Shown: positions 34,951 to 45,784 of the stretch, in pieces
Position numbering within the stretch: position 1 is the first letter of the stretch
Layout of the letters: each line of letters opens with the position of its first letter
DNA from: Macrolepiota albuminosa
Taxonomy: Eukaryota; Basidiomycota; Agaricomycetes; Agaricales; Agaricaceae
Assembly (NCBI GenBank): GCA_027475525.1
Contig: JAMWFC010000116.1
Span: 1,425,826 to 1,489,825 of the forward strand
Direction of reading: 5' to 3'
DNA length: 64,000 bases
Notes under the pieces: model-generated
Told to the model about the DNA's origin: nothing
What the model saw: the letters and a program-made list of their open reading frames with translations, nothing else
The model's database searches: none
Made by a program: the position numbers and the translations under genes

Positions 34951-37136
34951 ATGTCTTTCCATATTTCAACTCTGCCCCCTGTTCCCTCACGTGAGGCCCA
35001 AGATGCAGCCCATGCTTATATCATCAAGGCAAATAATTTCATCAAACGGATCGATGGCATTGGCGCAGACACGCCTGTAAATTTGGTGGTTGCCGTTATG
35101 AGGCTATATGAGCGGTGGCTGGAGGTGCACGTTCTTGGCATGGGCTGGGATCGCGAGATAGAGGTTCGGGAGTGGTGCCGGTCATGGTACCTGGATCATC
35201 GTGGCGCAGAGTGGTTAGTGCCCTTTGCTCGTTTTGTAAGTACCTCCAGTTCTTGCCGTGTCGCTAGCTGATCGAGTTGCCAGGTGCCTCCTCCCATTCC
35301 AATGATTGAGGATGAGTTGGAGGACATTCTGTCTGGTGCCTTGCCAATGACGGTAAGCACGCCTGTGGCAGAGTGAGTATTCCTAACCCATTCTTTTGAC
35401 TTAGCTTTGGTCTGATTTATCACCTCACAGTAAACAGGAGGTATTGGTGCTCTTGGTGCGGATGCAGGTAAACAAGGAGATTGCAGCAATGCAAGAGGAG
35501 GTTTCCCGCAACTCTTAGGAGATTACAAGGGCGTTAGAGGAGCGGGAAAGAGCCGCAGCATTGGCAGTGAAAATGGAGGAGATTGCTGAGGAGAAGGTGC
35601 CTGCCGCCAAGAGGCAGTCGGTAGCAGAAGGGTCCAGCCAGGGTGGTCACGCCAGCAGCACTTTGAGCCCAGTGTTGCTGGCTAGCAAGTTGGGCTCGCT
35701 GAGGAAGCCAGCAGGTGCTTCCAAACGCAAGGTAAGTGCTGATTTTGCTTGCCGTTGCCGACAGTTGCTAACGACATTTGCAGAGTTGCAAGGCGGCTCC
35801 TCAATATGTGGTGAGTGGTATTTTCTTTTAGCATTGGCCTGGAATTACTAAGTCTCTGTAGGCGCCAACACAAAGTTCCTTTGACGACAAGGAGCTGAAA
35901 GGTTTGCTTTTGCTGTGTTGGGAGGAGGCCATTCTTGACAAGGGGCAAGAGGCCAGGGTTGTGATGGAGGAGATGAAGGGGAAGAAGACCGTTTCCCTGG
36001 CGACCCGGCAGGCTTTTAAGGAGGCGCAGGGAGTGGTAAGTAACTTTTCTGTCTCCTGGAGTCTCTTGCTAACTCTTAGCGTTAGTGTGACAAGTGCTGG
36101 GCAGACAATGACCCAGAAGGCTGCTGGTTCATGATTGGGGCCCAGCCGTGCTATTGCTGTGGCACCTTAAAACACACTTGCACCATTGACAGGGCCAAGA
36201 GTCGTGAGCGTGGTGGCACACCAGATGCCCTTGTCAAGAAAATGTTTTCCCATGCTGTTTTGGTAAGGAGGGCTAGGGAGTTTGTGGAGGGGCAGAAGAA
36301 GAAGGTTGCTGCCAGTGGTATGGCAGCTATTGGACGTGCCTCCTTGGCATTGCTGACATGCCAAGAAGATGGGACGGAAACGGTTGGCAATTGAGGCACT
36401 GAAGAGCACCAAGGGACTTTGGTCCCAGAAAAATGACAAGCCCCTTCCTCAAGCAAAGGGAAGGGCAAAGAGGCACTGAAGAGCACCAAGGGACTTTGGT
36501 CCCAGAAAAATGACAAGCCCCTTCCTCAAGCAAAGGGAAGGGCAAAGCAAAGTGCCCTCGTGTGGTATCATTGTCAGGTGGTGGGGAGGAGACATCGGCA
36601 AAGGAGGTGGTAGGAGGAGAGGAGGCAGCGGCAGGAGTTGCCCAGGAGGAGCCTGAGTGGTGGTGGCTACCGCCTTATGGTAACGTCGCCCTCTGGGAGG
36701 TGTCAGACCCCAAGGACATTGCCGGGCTGGAACCAAGGCGCCCCATGATCACCAGGATTAATCCTGCTTGGACCCCTCAGCCACAACCGACAGTTACTGG
36801 CGACGCCTTCCAGTAGCTGGAGCAAGACCTCGTCTACCTGGTCATAGTGCTCAATCCTTGTGACATGTTGGAGAGGTATTCCAGAAGGGCAGCAACAATG
36901 GAGGTGACAATGAGTCGGAAGCGGGAACGAGTCTGGGGTCAGCTGATGGCACTGAGGTTGCGCTACTCCAACCTGGGTTGTAGCCTTCATGTTCTTTGCG
37001 ACTACTAGGATGATTGCCAAGCCGCCATGGATTGGCAAACCGCCAATAACATCTTGCTGGGTGACCTGCTTCCCCTTCGCAATTCCTCCCTGCCAGTTTC
37101 TGACGACTCCTTGCCAATAGACGATGAGAGTGATTA
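34951..37136 (+). CDS. antisense spliced gene of element 1: six-cysteine (Zn2Cys6-like) protein
   Basis: A plus-strand, multi-exon gene opposite in direction to gag-pol. The start is ATG 34951. Blocks: a helical N-terminus (VMRLYERWLEVHVLGMGWD, REWCRSWYLDHRGAEWL), a Lys/Glu coiled stretch (35540-35600), APTQSSFDDKELKGLLLLCW after the intron 35811-35861, then after the intron 36036-36085 the cysteine cluster CDKCW-x8-CWF-x6-PCYxC-x2-LK-x2-C (spacing C-x2-C-x8-C-x8-C-x2-C-x6-C), and a C-terminal GDLLPL block ending TAA 37134-37136. Stops near 35518, 36815 and 37008 and a 77-bp duplication (36393-36546) suggest this copy is decaying. The same gene is found in element 2 with introns at the same sites. 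DNA binding is possible but unproven. Confidence 0.65.
36393..36546. repeat. 77-bp exact tandem duplication in the antisense gene
   Basis: 36393-36469 recurs at 36470-36546. Confidence 0.97.
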
Positions 37137-37565
37137 AATGAACTTTAGCGTAGATAGGTCGTTTATTGTATAGCTTCTTGATACCGCCCATCTTATAAAC
37201 GTTTTTGCCGCCTCCTTGCTGAGTGGACAGATAAGTCTTGTAATCTGAGTTAGCGCAACAGTATAGGGCAAAAAAAAGTAAAGTAAACAGAAAGCAGGCG
37301 GCAAACATTCTTAGGTAGGTTTTAGCAAGAGGGGTAGTAGGAGAGGGACTTAGACAAATTTTGAGAAAAAGGGGAACACTCAGTAAATCATCATAGCAAA
37401 AAACCCTTGGCGAGAGTTGCGCAGGGTGCTAAGCATTGGCGACATGCTAGCGCTGTGGCTTGACTATGTAAGGAATTGCCTGTTGGATATAGTACAGTTA
37501 AGTATCAGCAAGAAAGATAAGTAAGGTAAGTAATAAAAAAAGAGAGCTTATCAATATAGTCTTTT
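37137..37565. other. junction between the antisense gene and the pol end, element 1
   Basis: The two genes converge here. No coding signal; it should hold both transcript ends. A long minus frame crossing the left part (36703-37308) is a shadow of the antisense gene. Confidence 0.5.
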
Positions 37566-39254
37566 CTAATCATTTTCTTCTTCTTCTACCAGAGTTGGCA
37601 AATTATCATCGTCTACTAATTCTGTTTCTTCAAGTTCCCTCAGTTTGGCGGTGTCAATATCTAGTGCTTCAAGCGGCAGGGCAATTTGTTTCCTGGTGAG
37701 GTACGGCAATAGGCAAAAGGCGGCAACAGGTCGATGCAGTACTAAACCATCTAATTCACAGAGCACGTAAGCGCCTCCTACGGCAATAGGCAAAAGGCGG
37801 CAACAGGTCGATGCAGTACTAAACCATCTAATTCACAGAGCACGTAAGCGCCTCCACGGTTACAAGAGATAACTACCAAGGGTCCTAGATAGCGCAGGCG
37901 CATTTTCTTGTTATATGAGGTTTCAATTTTGGAGTTGCGCATAAGTACTAGCACTCCTCTCAGGAAGTTGTAATCCTTGATAGTGGCACTATGCTTGGTT
38001 TTGAATCGCAAGGCTGCTTGGCGATGGGCACTAAAGACTATGGCAGGGAGTAAAGGATGGGTGCCAGTAGCCATGTAATAGGGAGAACAACCCATGCGCT
38101 TATGAATGGTAACTCTTTCCGACCAAAATACTGAGTATGTCGCTTCACTCCAACTAGATTTGTTGCCATTGACTGCCTTGAAGAGCGCTTGCCGAATATC
38201 AAAGTGTGGTCTCTCTACCAGGCCATTGGCATGCTTGTTGTAGCCAGATACTCAAATGTGATGGATGTTGTATTTCTTGGCAAGATATGTTAGCGCTTTG
38301 ATAATTGGCGCACCGTTATCCATGACAATTTCTCTTAGCGCTCCCCAATGGCAAATGACATCCTCAAACAGCCACTTAGTGACCACCTCCATGTTTTCTC
38401 TTTGAAGTATTTGAAATTCAGGCCAGTAGAGCGAGCAACGACCTTGAATAATGTACTTGTAGTGACCGGATTTGGGCATGTGCATGGTATTGACATAGAT
38501 TTTGCTGAAGAGGGGAGCTGGCATTGCAACGGTTGGTGGGATAAGCACTTGGCGGGTTTGTTGAATTTGGCAGAGGTGGCAAGTCCTAATGTACCAAGTG
38601 ATGTCAGCACTAGCATGTGGCCACCAGAATTGTTCTAAAAGAGAGGCTTGGGTAGCGTACAGACCTCTATGTCCTAGTTCATCATGCATGGCACGCAGGA
38701 CCCATAAACAATTTTCTGACTTGATAATCAGCTTGTGAGCGCCATCTTGATTTTGTTGCCAAAGGTGGTTGTCGGTAAAGAAGAAGTGGGTAGCGTATCG
38801 GATAAAGGTCGCGTATTGTTCATTGGTAAGGCTGGCCAGTCGCTTGAGGTCTTGTATCCATTGTTTGACTACTAACAGGTGACTGTCGTCCGCCTTTGCC
38901 TTAGCGAATCAGGGAATGGCGTCATAGGTCAGGTTTCTGCTGTCTTCTCTTAGCAGATGGGGTTCTTGTACAACTTTTACTGGAGGCAAGTCTTGTTTAA
39001 AGATGCTTGCTGTGTAGAATGTGAGGGTGCGCTAAAGATCTTGGGTCGGTATGGGACAAGAGGATGTAATAGGATACTGGTAGGTTGTTGCCGATGCAGC
39101 AAGGGAATTGGTTGTTGTATAAGGTGCACGAAACCGTGCAATTGGTCGATCCAGTCCTCAAAATTGCTATCAGCCTGTGGATCCACTGCCAGGTTGCCAG
39201 GTTGCCGTGGTCGCCTAGAGAGTCCATCTGGGCTGTGGAAAGAGCTCTTGACGT
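37566..39254 (-). pseudogene. element 1 pol, C-terminal part: RNase H end, integrase and tail
   Basis: Reading on the minus strand from 39254: SSFHSPDGLSRR (end of RNase H), a linker, the HHCC zinc-binding integrase domain (H-x3-H ... CHLCQIQ, 38560-38690), integrase core residues with MDNGAP (38300-38330), then GYNKHANGLVERP and a C-terminal acidic tail ending at 37566. Disruptions: TGA where element 2 has CGA (38906-38908), TGA before VSGYN (38255), and one 77-bp duplication (37702-37855). The part upstream of 39254 continues at 60336; element 2 separates them. Confidence 0.85.
37702..37855. repeat. 77-bp exact tandem duplication in element 1 pol
   Basis: 37702-37778 recurs at 37779-37855. 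Confidence 0.97.
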
Positions 39255-39548
39255 TGATGATGCCAACTGTGGTTGGGTGCGCTGGATGTATATGCAGTAC
39301 AATGCCATCTCCAGCGCTTGGTGTGCATAGTTATGAGGAGTCCTGACAGAGTCCCGGTGTGCTTGAGCAAAGGTGATAAAACAATGCGCTAGATGATAGC
39401 GCCTCGTGTACTACCTGTCAAACGGTAAGTGTCATAGTTTACACAAAGATATAGAAGACAAGGCAAATAGCACAGCGTAGCGTGCCTGTAGGTGGCACCA
39501 TAAACGACAGAGACAGGATAAACGAGGCTAGCGCCCTAACTTAGTGAC

Positions 39549-39984
39549 TGTAAGGGCAACCTCTAGAGGCTGTGGCTCAGTCACACGGCTGGCAGAGGGA
39601 GATCCAAAGAAAACAAGTCTAGGGATTCCCTATGCCAGGTTGGATGCTTCTGGGGCCTCTGAAGCATGGGAAACAACTGTACAGTACAACAAAACCTTAA
39701 AAACTCGAAAATTGCCTACACAAACACTTGTACAAATAAGGGGCAAACTCTGGCAAACTCTGGCTTATATAAGCGGTCTGGAAGCGGTGCTGAGTGGGCC
39801 CACACTTGTCTGAATGGTGGCTAAAGAACCAGAGCATCTCAAGGGCTGAGAGTAGTACTAACAAATAGTGTTGAAAGAATAGAAACAGTAAAATGAAATA
39901 ATGTCAGAAGAAATAAGAGAATGAATGGAAGGAGAGTGAAGAGATAAGGAGTGAGAAAAGGAAGAAATGAGGAGTCCCCTGACA
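39549..39984 (+). mobile_element. solo LTR, family A, inside the element 2 LTR
   Basis: It starts TGTAAGGGCAACC and ends CCCCTGACA. The flanking GTGAC (39544-39548 and 39985-39989) is the 5-bp target duplication. The intact, empty site is visible in the right LTR at 59550-59554 (TTAGTGACAAAG), which proves the insertion and its exact edges. Confidence 0.93.
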
Positions 39985-40434
39985 GTGACAAAGTTTGAGC
40001 AAGCTAGCGTGATTTGAATGCTAAGGATAACTTGGGTGCTCAAGAGGTTACAATTCGTTGTTATTTACATGCAATATAGCTATCTTATATACTGTGTGCT
40101 ACCGTGTTTGCCAAGATAGAAAGTCCATCTGTGGCGCTACCTCCTAGCACCTCTCCTCGTGGTTCCCTCTAATGGTGACCTGTCAACGGCAACCTTTTGC
40201 ACATGGTTGACGGCGACCAACAGCATTATGACCCACAGTGACCAATGGCAACTCTATATTAACTTAGAATTTATATGGTCTGCTCACTTTTATTATAACT
40301 CCAATTGGTCAGGTGGTTCCGGGGTATGGTCGGAAAATCCTCGACAGACGCCATGAGTGCTAATGTCAGCGCTACTCATTGTACTAGTTCCTGACAAGTC
40401 TAGCTGTCGGGTATAAGTATATCCTGCATCATTG

Positions 40435-40588
40435 ATATTGATCCCTTTAGACTTCTGATTGAAGTGCATTGTCGAATGGCAGCAACTACTGCTGACTCCT
40501 TCTGGAAGTGAATATTGATCCCTTTAGACTTCTGATTGAAGTGCATTGTCGAATGGCAGCAACTACTGCTGACTCCTTCTGGAAGTGA
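40435..40588. repeat. 77-bp exact tandem duplication in the element 2 LTR
   Basis: 40435-40511 recurs at 40512-40588. The right LTR (near 60000-60077) has it once. Confidence 0.97.
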
Positions 40589-40845
40589 TCAGGGTTTAGT
40601 TAGAGTCCCTTCCCGCCGTTGTGTTAGCGCTGTATATCCTGAGCCTCCTTTATCCTTGGTATAAGTGAATGGGGTGTACTGAAGGCCTGGTAACTGGTGA
40701 CCAAGGTAAATGGATAAGTCCTGTAATAGCGTGACAGAGCTAGGGCTGCTCTGTACTCAAGCTGGTCATTAGAGTTTCCAGTGTGTCAAGTGTTGGTTGG
40801 CCTATAATGTCCCTTGATGCGCTCAGCCTGAGTAGAAGCCTATCA

Positions 40846-40855
40846 TCTCCCCCCA
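40846..40855 (-). promoter_or_regulatory. polypurine tract of element 2
   Basis: Identical in position and sequence to that of element 1: minus strand TGGGGGGAGA immediately before the 3' LTR. The following bases up to about 40880 are also conserved between the two elements. Confidence 0.8.
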
Positions 40856-40991
40856 ACTGAAAAATTGACTGTCCTCAGTCAAACACCGTCATTAATTTGA
40901 CTGCGCTATGGTCCGTATGATGCCACCGGCGCCTTATAAAATGGTTTTCAGCAATTTTCCCCTTCATGTTTTTCGTCCTATCCTGTTCAGC

Positions 40992-43472
40992 ATGTCTACT
41001 TTCGATTCTTCTGCCCTCCATAATTTCCTGGCTAAGGCCTCTTATTTATTTGATTGCGCCAAGTCTGTTGGACCTGCCAATGCGCCACAAACTGTCCCTG
41101 GCATCATGCAGCTATATTGGCGGTGGCTTGTGGTTTGTGGCTCTGACAGTTCCTGGTCACAAGGCATCGAGGTTTGCAAGTGGTGCATGGCTCGGTACCA
41201 CAAATATTAAGGTGCTGATTGGTTGCAGCCATTTGCAGACTTGTTTGTAAGTTTTAGGTTTGATTTTGGGTTCGTGGCACTAAGGTTCAGCGCCAATGCC
41301 AGGCTCCTTCTCTGTCCGATGAGATCGACACCCTGTTGGCTAGTACCGAGGTTAGCAAAGTAAGTCTCTCCTCTTTTCTCCACGCCTCCAAAGTTGACTT
41401 TGAGTAGTCGGTTGCTACGTCGCCTACCATTGCCAGTCTTCCTAGTGCTCCGTCGGCCTCTACCATCCCTTCTGCTTCCACCCTTCCTCTGGCTTCTCCC
41501 TCTTCTGCTTCTGTCTAGCCTTCCCCTGTCCTTGGTAGTTCTTTTTGTGGTGGTGCTTCTCCCGCTCATACTGCGCCTCCTCATTTGGCCATCAAACAAA
41601 TTGCCGTTTTCTCCAGTGAGCCTTGGCCTGGACCCACCTATACTATTTCTCATCTCCCCCCCCGTAACTTTGCTGTTGTTATTGAACGCACGCCCCCTGT
41701 GCATGCTAGCTCTCCTAAATGTACTGTGCATCCCTTGCTTTCATGCTTCTAATCTTTTGCTCACTGTGCTCCCAGGTCAATCTCCCTGCTTGTGTTGCCC
41801 CTGTTTATGTCGTAAGTGTTTCCTTTCAAGATAGGTAGATTTTAGCGCCTGATTGTGCCCTTCTTAGGCACCCAACCAGACTATGTTTACGGACGCAGAA
41901 CTTTGTGACTTGTTACGCCTTCGCCATGACACTACTGTTATTGATACTGGCCTTCCAGCTGGTGTCCAAGTACTTGGCGCTAAGAAGAAGGTTACAGTTG
42001 CACCCGTGGAGCATCGCGCTTTTAGGGCAAAGATTGGCGCAGTAAGTAGTTGTTTGTCCCTGATAGATTGATGATGTTGCCAACTTCTTCTTAGTGTGAT
42101 AAATGTTGGTCTGAGAACGATCCCAAGAGCTGCTGGTTTCCTACCACCTCTCTTCCCTGTTACCGATGTGATGTGCTAAAACGTGGTTGTGCCTTCAATG
42201 GGATTCGTACTCGTGAACGCGGTAGGGATGCTATCATGCAGCGCAATTTTGAACGTGCCGTCCTAGTTTGTAACGCCCAGGCCTTTGTGCTACAGCAACG
42301 CAATCTAGCGGCTATTCACCAGCCCACTGTGATTAGCGCTGTCAGCCTGGCACTTTCCATTACTCAGGATGGCACCACCATGGTGGCCCCCTTTGCCTGC
42401 TCTCCCCGTTGTCCCATTCCCTTGAAGCATAAGCCCATTGTTGCCTCTCCTAGCAAGAGTCCTGGTAAGTGCTGGGAGCTAGTGCCTGCTACTCCCGTGG
42501 TATTGTCTTCCACTGAGCCGTCTACTAATGAAGGGGAGGATACTGAGAGAGACGCTGAGGGCGAGGATGACAATGAGGCTGAGCCTGTTGTTGATACCAA
42601 CGTGCTGTTGGCGGTATGCGCCCTTCTGCTTCGCCTTACTCCCCCTATCGCCACTAACCCTTATCAGAGTGGTCCCAGTGGTAATCGGTGCGTAGTCCTT
42701 GTATTTCCTTTTCCAGTCACGCTAACCTCTTGGTTGCCAGGTCCCCCACTTCTTTGCTTTCCGTTGTCGTGAATATTTCCCTTGTCAAAGATGTCGTGAT
42801 GTCTGTCGCCGGCGCTACCCCTGCTCCTGAGGCTGTGGTGGCTAGCGCCTCCCCTGTCGCTCTTCCTATTATCCCATCCCTTACTCCTTCTCACAGCCTT
42901 TCTTCTTTCCCCAGTACTCGTGAGTCCTCCACTGCGCCTGAGTTCAAAGGGACTTTAGTGGCTCAGAGTGAGCACCATCGCCATTGGAGGTACTTGCCCT
43001 CTTATGGCGTTCATCTTTCCTCCGTCAGGGCTATGTCCCCAGGCGACGAGTGCCATGAATAGACTTCTTGCACTCCTGTAACCATTTGAGTAAGTCTGCG
43101 CTTATTAGCCTCTTCTTCCCTTCTCTGATCACTACTAAGTTTGATCCCTTCTAGACTTCTCCTCCCACTATGCACGTTTTTGGCAATGCCTACCCTTGGC
43201 TTGGAGACAAGTTCTCTTACTCTGTTACTCCCCTTTGGCCTGCTGCTGATCTCCGTCAACAACTCCGCCATATCAAGGACACGACCGACGCCGTTGGGAA
43301 TGAACTTGCCATTCTGCGTCCTCATGTTTCTACCTTAGCACGCCGTGAGCTCCTCCTCCTTGAGCTGCACAACGACATCACTGATGCGCTCGAGTGGCAA
43401 GCGAGTAACGCTATTCAGAATGGGGACTTGCTTCCTTTGGGCGACCCCGCTCCTTCTGAGTCTGATGTGTAG
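40992..43472 (+). CDS. antisense spliced gene of element 2: six-cysteine (Zn2Cys6-like) protein
   Basis: Homologue of 34951-37136, again opposite to gag-pol. N-terminal helix block (MQLYWRWLVVCGSDSSWS, CKWCMARYHKY), then after the intron 41812-41867 APNQTMFTDAELCDLLRLRH, and after the intron 42052-42094 CDKCW-x8-CWF-x6-PCYRC-x2-LK-x2-C with a trailing RERGR. Both introns start at the same codon boundary, phase 0, as in element 1. Further exons are acidic and Ser/Pro-rich, and a C-terminal stretch (ALEWQASNAIQNGDLLPLGD) ends at TAG 43470-43472. One in-frame TAA after CMARYHKY (41207-41209) could be a lesion. Function unknown; the cysteine cluster suggests zinc and perhaps nucleic-acid binding. 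Confidence 0.65.
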
Positions 43473-44086
43473 TCGCCGGCCCATAGCACCCTGTTCCTTT
43501 TCTTGGACCTTTAATAGTGTAATCAGTTGATACGTAGTTTTTTGATGTAGCCTTGTATCCCAATCAATGCTCTCCCCCTTTCCTGTTGGTACCATCTTTC
43601 CAGCCCATAAGCAATTAAAATAAATAAATAAACTAAGGCAGAAAGGAGAAACGCTCAGTAGATCATCACAGCGCAAAAACCCCTTTGCCAACGCGGTCCA
43701 ATAGCTATTACCGTGCCAGCCTAAGTAGAAAATGAGTACTTGTCTGAAAATAAATAAGCGGATCTATGTAAGAAGTAGAGCATATAAAGAAATAGAAAAC
43801 CAGTGATCGCTTTATGCCCTTTTTAGTGCTGGTGTGAGTAAGCGCTAAACATCAAATGTCAATTCCCTTTTTGGATGGTCCCAGAATAAGTTAAACACTT
43901 CTGATTGGCTAGCGCTCCTGTTAGGGTCCTGGCTCCTTGAGAAAAGTCCTCCCATGCTGTCGCTAGTCGAAACACTTCCCATGTCCTATAAATTACTTAT
44001 GCATCAACTCGATTCCATCAGTCTTTGCGATAGCCACCCCGTCTGGTTGCGTGTGGACTCAAAGCTGTGATCGCGCCTATATCACC
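43473..44086. other. spacer between antisense genes of element 2
   Basis: No coding signal on either strand apart from a shadow frame at 43335-43691. It probably contains the promoter of the next plus-strand frame. Confidence 0.45.
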
Positions 44087-44419
44087 ATGGACCCTCCCAT
44101 CTTTCTGGACTGGGCCACTTCGTTCTTTCATCATTACCCTCCCGAGGGCATTTCTAAGTTGGCCAATGAAGTAGTTGAGTTGGGTCGTCGCTATTGGCTT
44201 CTGCGGGCTGCTTGTGAAATTTGGGGAGACGTGTCCCCATTAACACATTTTGGTATGGAAACTGCTTGGAGTCAAGCTTTCCATGTGCGTGTATTGCTAT
44301 TCTTGGCGCACTACAGTGCCTTTCTGATAGTTGCCCAAATCCAGGAAATTGCCACCGAAGACATGGCAGATTGTCTTCAACTTTTGATGGAGGAAAGCTA
44401 TTACCTGGTTAGTTACTGA
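44087..44419 (+). CDS. short antisense gene of element 2, N-terminal-module paralogue
   Basis: ATG 44087 opens MDPPIFLDWATSFFHHYPPE followed by ELGRRYWLLRAACEIWGD. The pattern, an aromatic-rich helix followed by RRYxLLxAxxExW, repeats that of the frame at 44817 and loosely that of the N-termini at 34951 and 40992. An intron probably follows at about 44409 (GTTAGT to AACAG near 44450), with further coding uncertain. Lacks the cysteine cluster as far as can be seen. Confidence 0.45.
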   Translation: MDPPIFLDWATSFFHHYPPEGISKLANEVVELGRRYWLLRAACEIWGDVSPLTHFGMETAWSQAFHVRVLLFLAHYSAFLIVAQIQEIATEDMADCLQLLMEESYYLVSY

Positions 44420-44816
44420 GCTATCACCTCTCCTTCTTCCGTGTCTAACAGCCTTTTTCTCCTAGTCCCCTTGCAAGTATACCGGCGCTCATCTTTTTTG
44501 TGGTCCCCTCAAGGAGCCGGCGGTTGTGAGCAAGCGTATTTCTTGGTTCGGCCCTTCTTGACTTGTCGTGTGTCTGTTTTTCCCTCCCCCCCCCATGTTG
44601 TTTGAGTGAGGCGATCCCATCTTCTTTGCAGTGCCACCGGCCTAACATATTCCCAGCCTTTGCTTCTCCTGCCGTAGATTTATGAAATATATTGTTGTTG
44701 TTGTGTCCTTGTGATGGTGCCGCCTAAGTTCTGTTTCCTAAGTCTCTTCAACCCTGCATAATGTCGCTAGATATATATCTGAGATTTCTAGGCCTAGCAT
44801 TGTCAGGCTTTACGGA

Positions 44817-45483
44817 ATGCCTACTCCCTTTTTCCTTATCGAAGATACTACCCCCGTTCATTGTCCTGAGGTTTTAGATTGCCTCAAGATGTTCTTTGCT
44901 CGACTGCTCCCAGGCGGTATTCGACACCACAACGGCAACACCCTTACCCTGATTCGGCGCTACCAATTACTTCTGGCTATGACCCAGGAGTGGCTCGTGG
45001 AGACCGAACAGCACCCCAATGCGGTAAGTTTCTACAAGCAGCATGGTTAAGTACCTTCTTATGTGTCCCTCCAGCCTCCTGTTTCTGGTAGCCAACGGTG
45101 CTTGGAGTTCCTACTCCTTGAAACGGATAACATTGTTAGTCCCTCCTCTTTCTGTTCATACTTTCTGGTTCGCTAACCCCTTGCTTCAGACATTGAAGTG
45201 GTTGGCCTTGCCAGACCTGATTACCAAGGACGTTTGTGCTGCCATGCTCAAGCGCATCATTATCCCTTTTACGCCTCTAGCTCCTCGCTTCGGAGCTGGA
45301 GTGCCTCCTTCCCCCATAAATGAGTCTTCACCTGGCTTCTCCGCCTTTCTTCCAGGGACCTTTTCCCCCACTCCATCACCTATCCTTCCCCCTGCACCGC
45401 CTCCTTCTCCTGCGCAACTTCACCGCAGGCAGCCTCCCAGGCACTCTGAGGGATTTGTCAGGGGTTCTTGCCGTAGAGCATAA
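44817..45483 (+). CDS. second short antisense gene of element 2, N-terminal-module paralogue
   Basis: The start MPTPFFLIEDTTPVHCPEVL is followed by LIRRYQLLLAMTQEWLVETE. An intron from 45022 (GTAAGT) to about 45072 (CCAG) is likely. A later open part (45130-45483) gives ALPDLITKDVCAAMLKRIII and a Pro/Ser-rich tail ending at TAA. It lies directly before the convergent pol end at 45609. Confidence 0.4.
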
Positions 45484-45784
45484 TGTAGCTCATATGTCAA
45501 TTATTGCCAGTTTCGTAGTTCTGTATAGTATGAAATTTTATGCATTGTTGTTCTTTTCATAAGTGAGGTGCAAGGCGCTAAGGTCCAGCGCCCTACCCTC
45601 GTATCCTATTACTGATCATCTTCTTCTTCTTGTGCGACTTTGTCATCGTCCACGAGTTTAGTCTCCTCTAGCTCTTGAAGTTTAGCAGTGTCAATATCCA
45701 GCGACAACGGCAAGGAAATGTGTTCACGTGCTAAGTAGGGAATGAGTCGGAATGCCGCTACTGGTCGATGCAAAACTGAGCTGT

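Larger units (their letters stand above)
39255..40845 (-). mobile_element. left (3') LTR of element 2, carrying a nested solo LTR
   Basis: It runs from TGATGATGCC to AGCCTATCA and matches 59261-60335. Its length is inflated by a family A solo LTR (39549-39984 plus a 5-bp duplication) and a 77-bp duplication (40435-40588). After subtraction it is 1073 bp, against 1075 bp for the right LTR. Confidence 0.85.

Noticed and set aside
36703..37308. 201-codon minus-strand frame in element 1
   Set aside because: It is opposite to the conserved plus-strand C-terminus (GDLLPL block) shared with element 2; no domain of its own.
41207..41731. 174-codon Arg/Gly-rich minus-strand frame
   Set aside because: Antisense of a Ser/Pro-rich exon of the plus-strand gene; low-complexity shadow.
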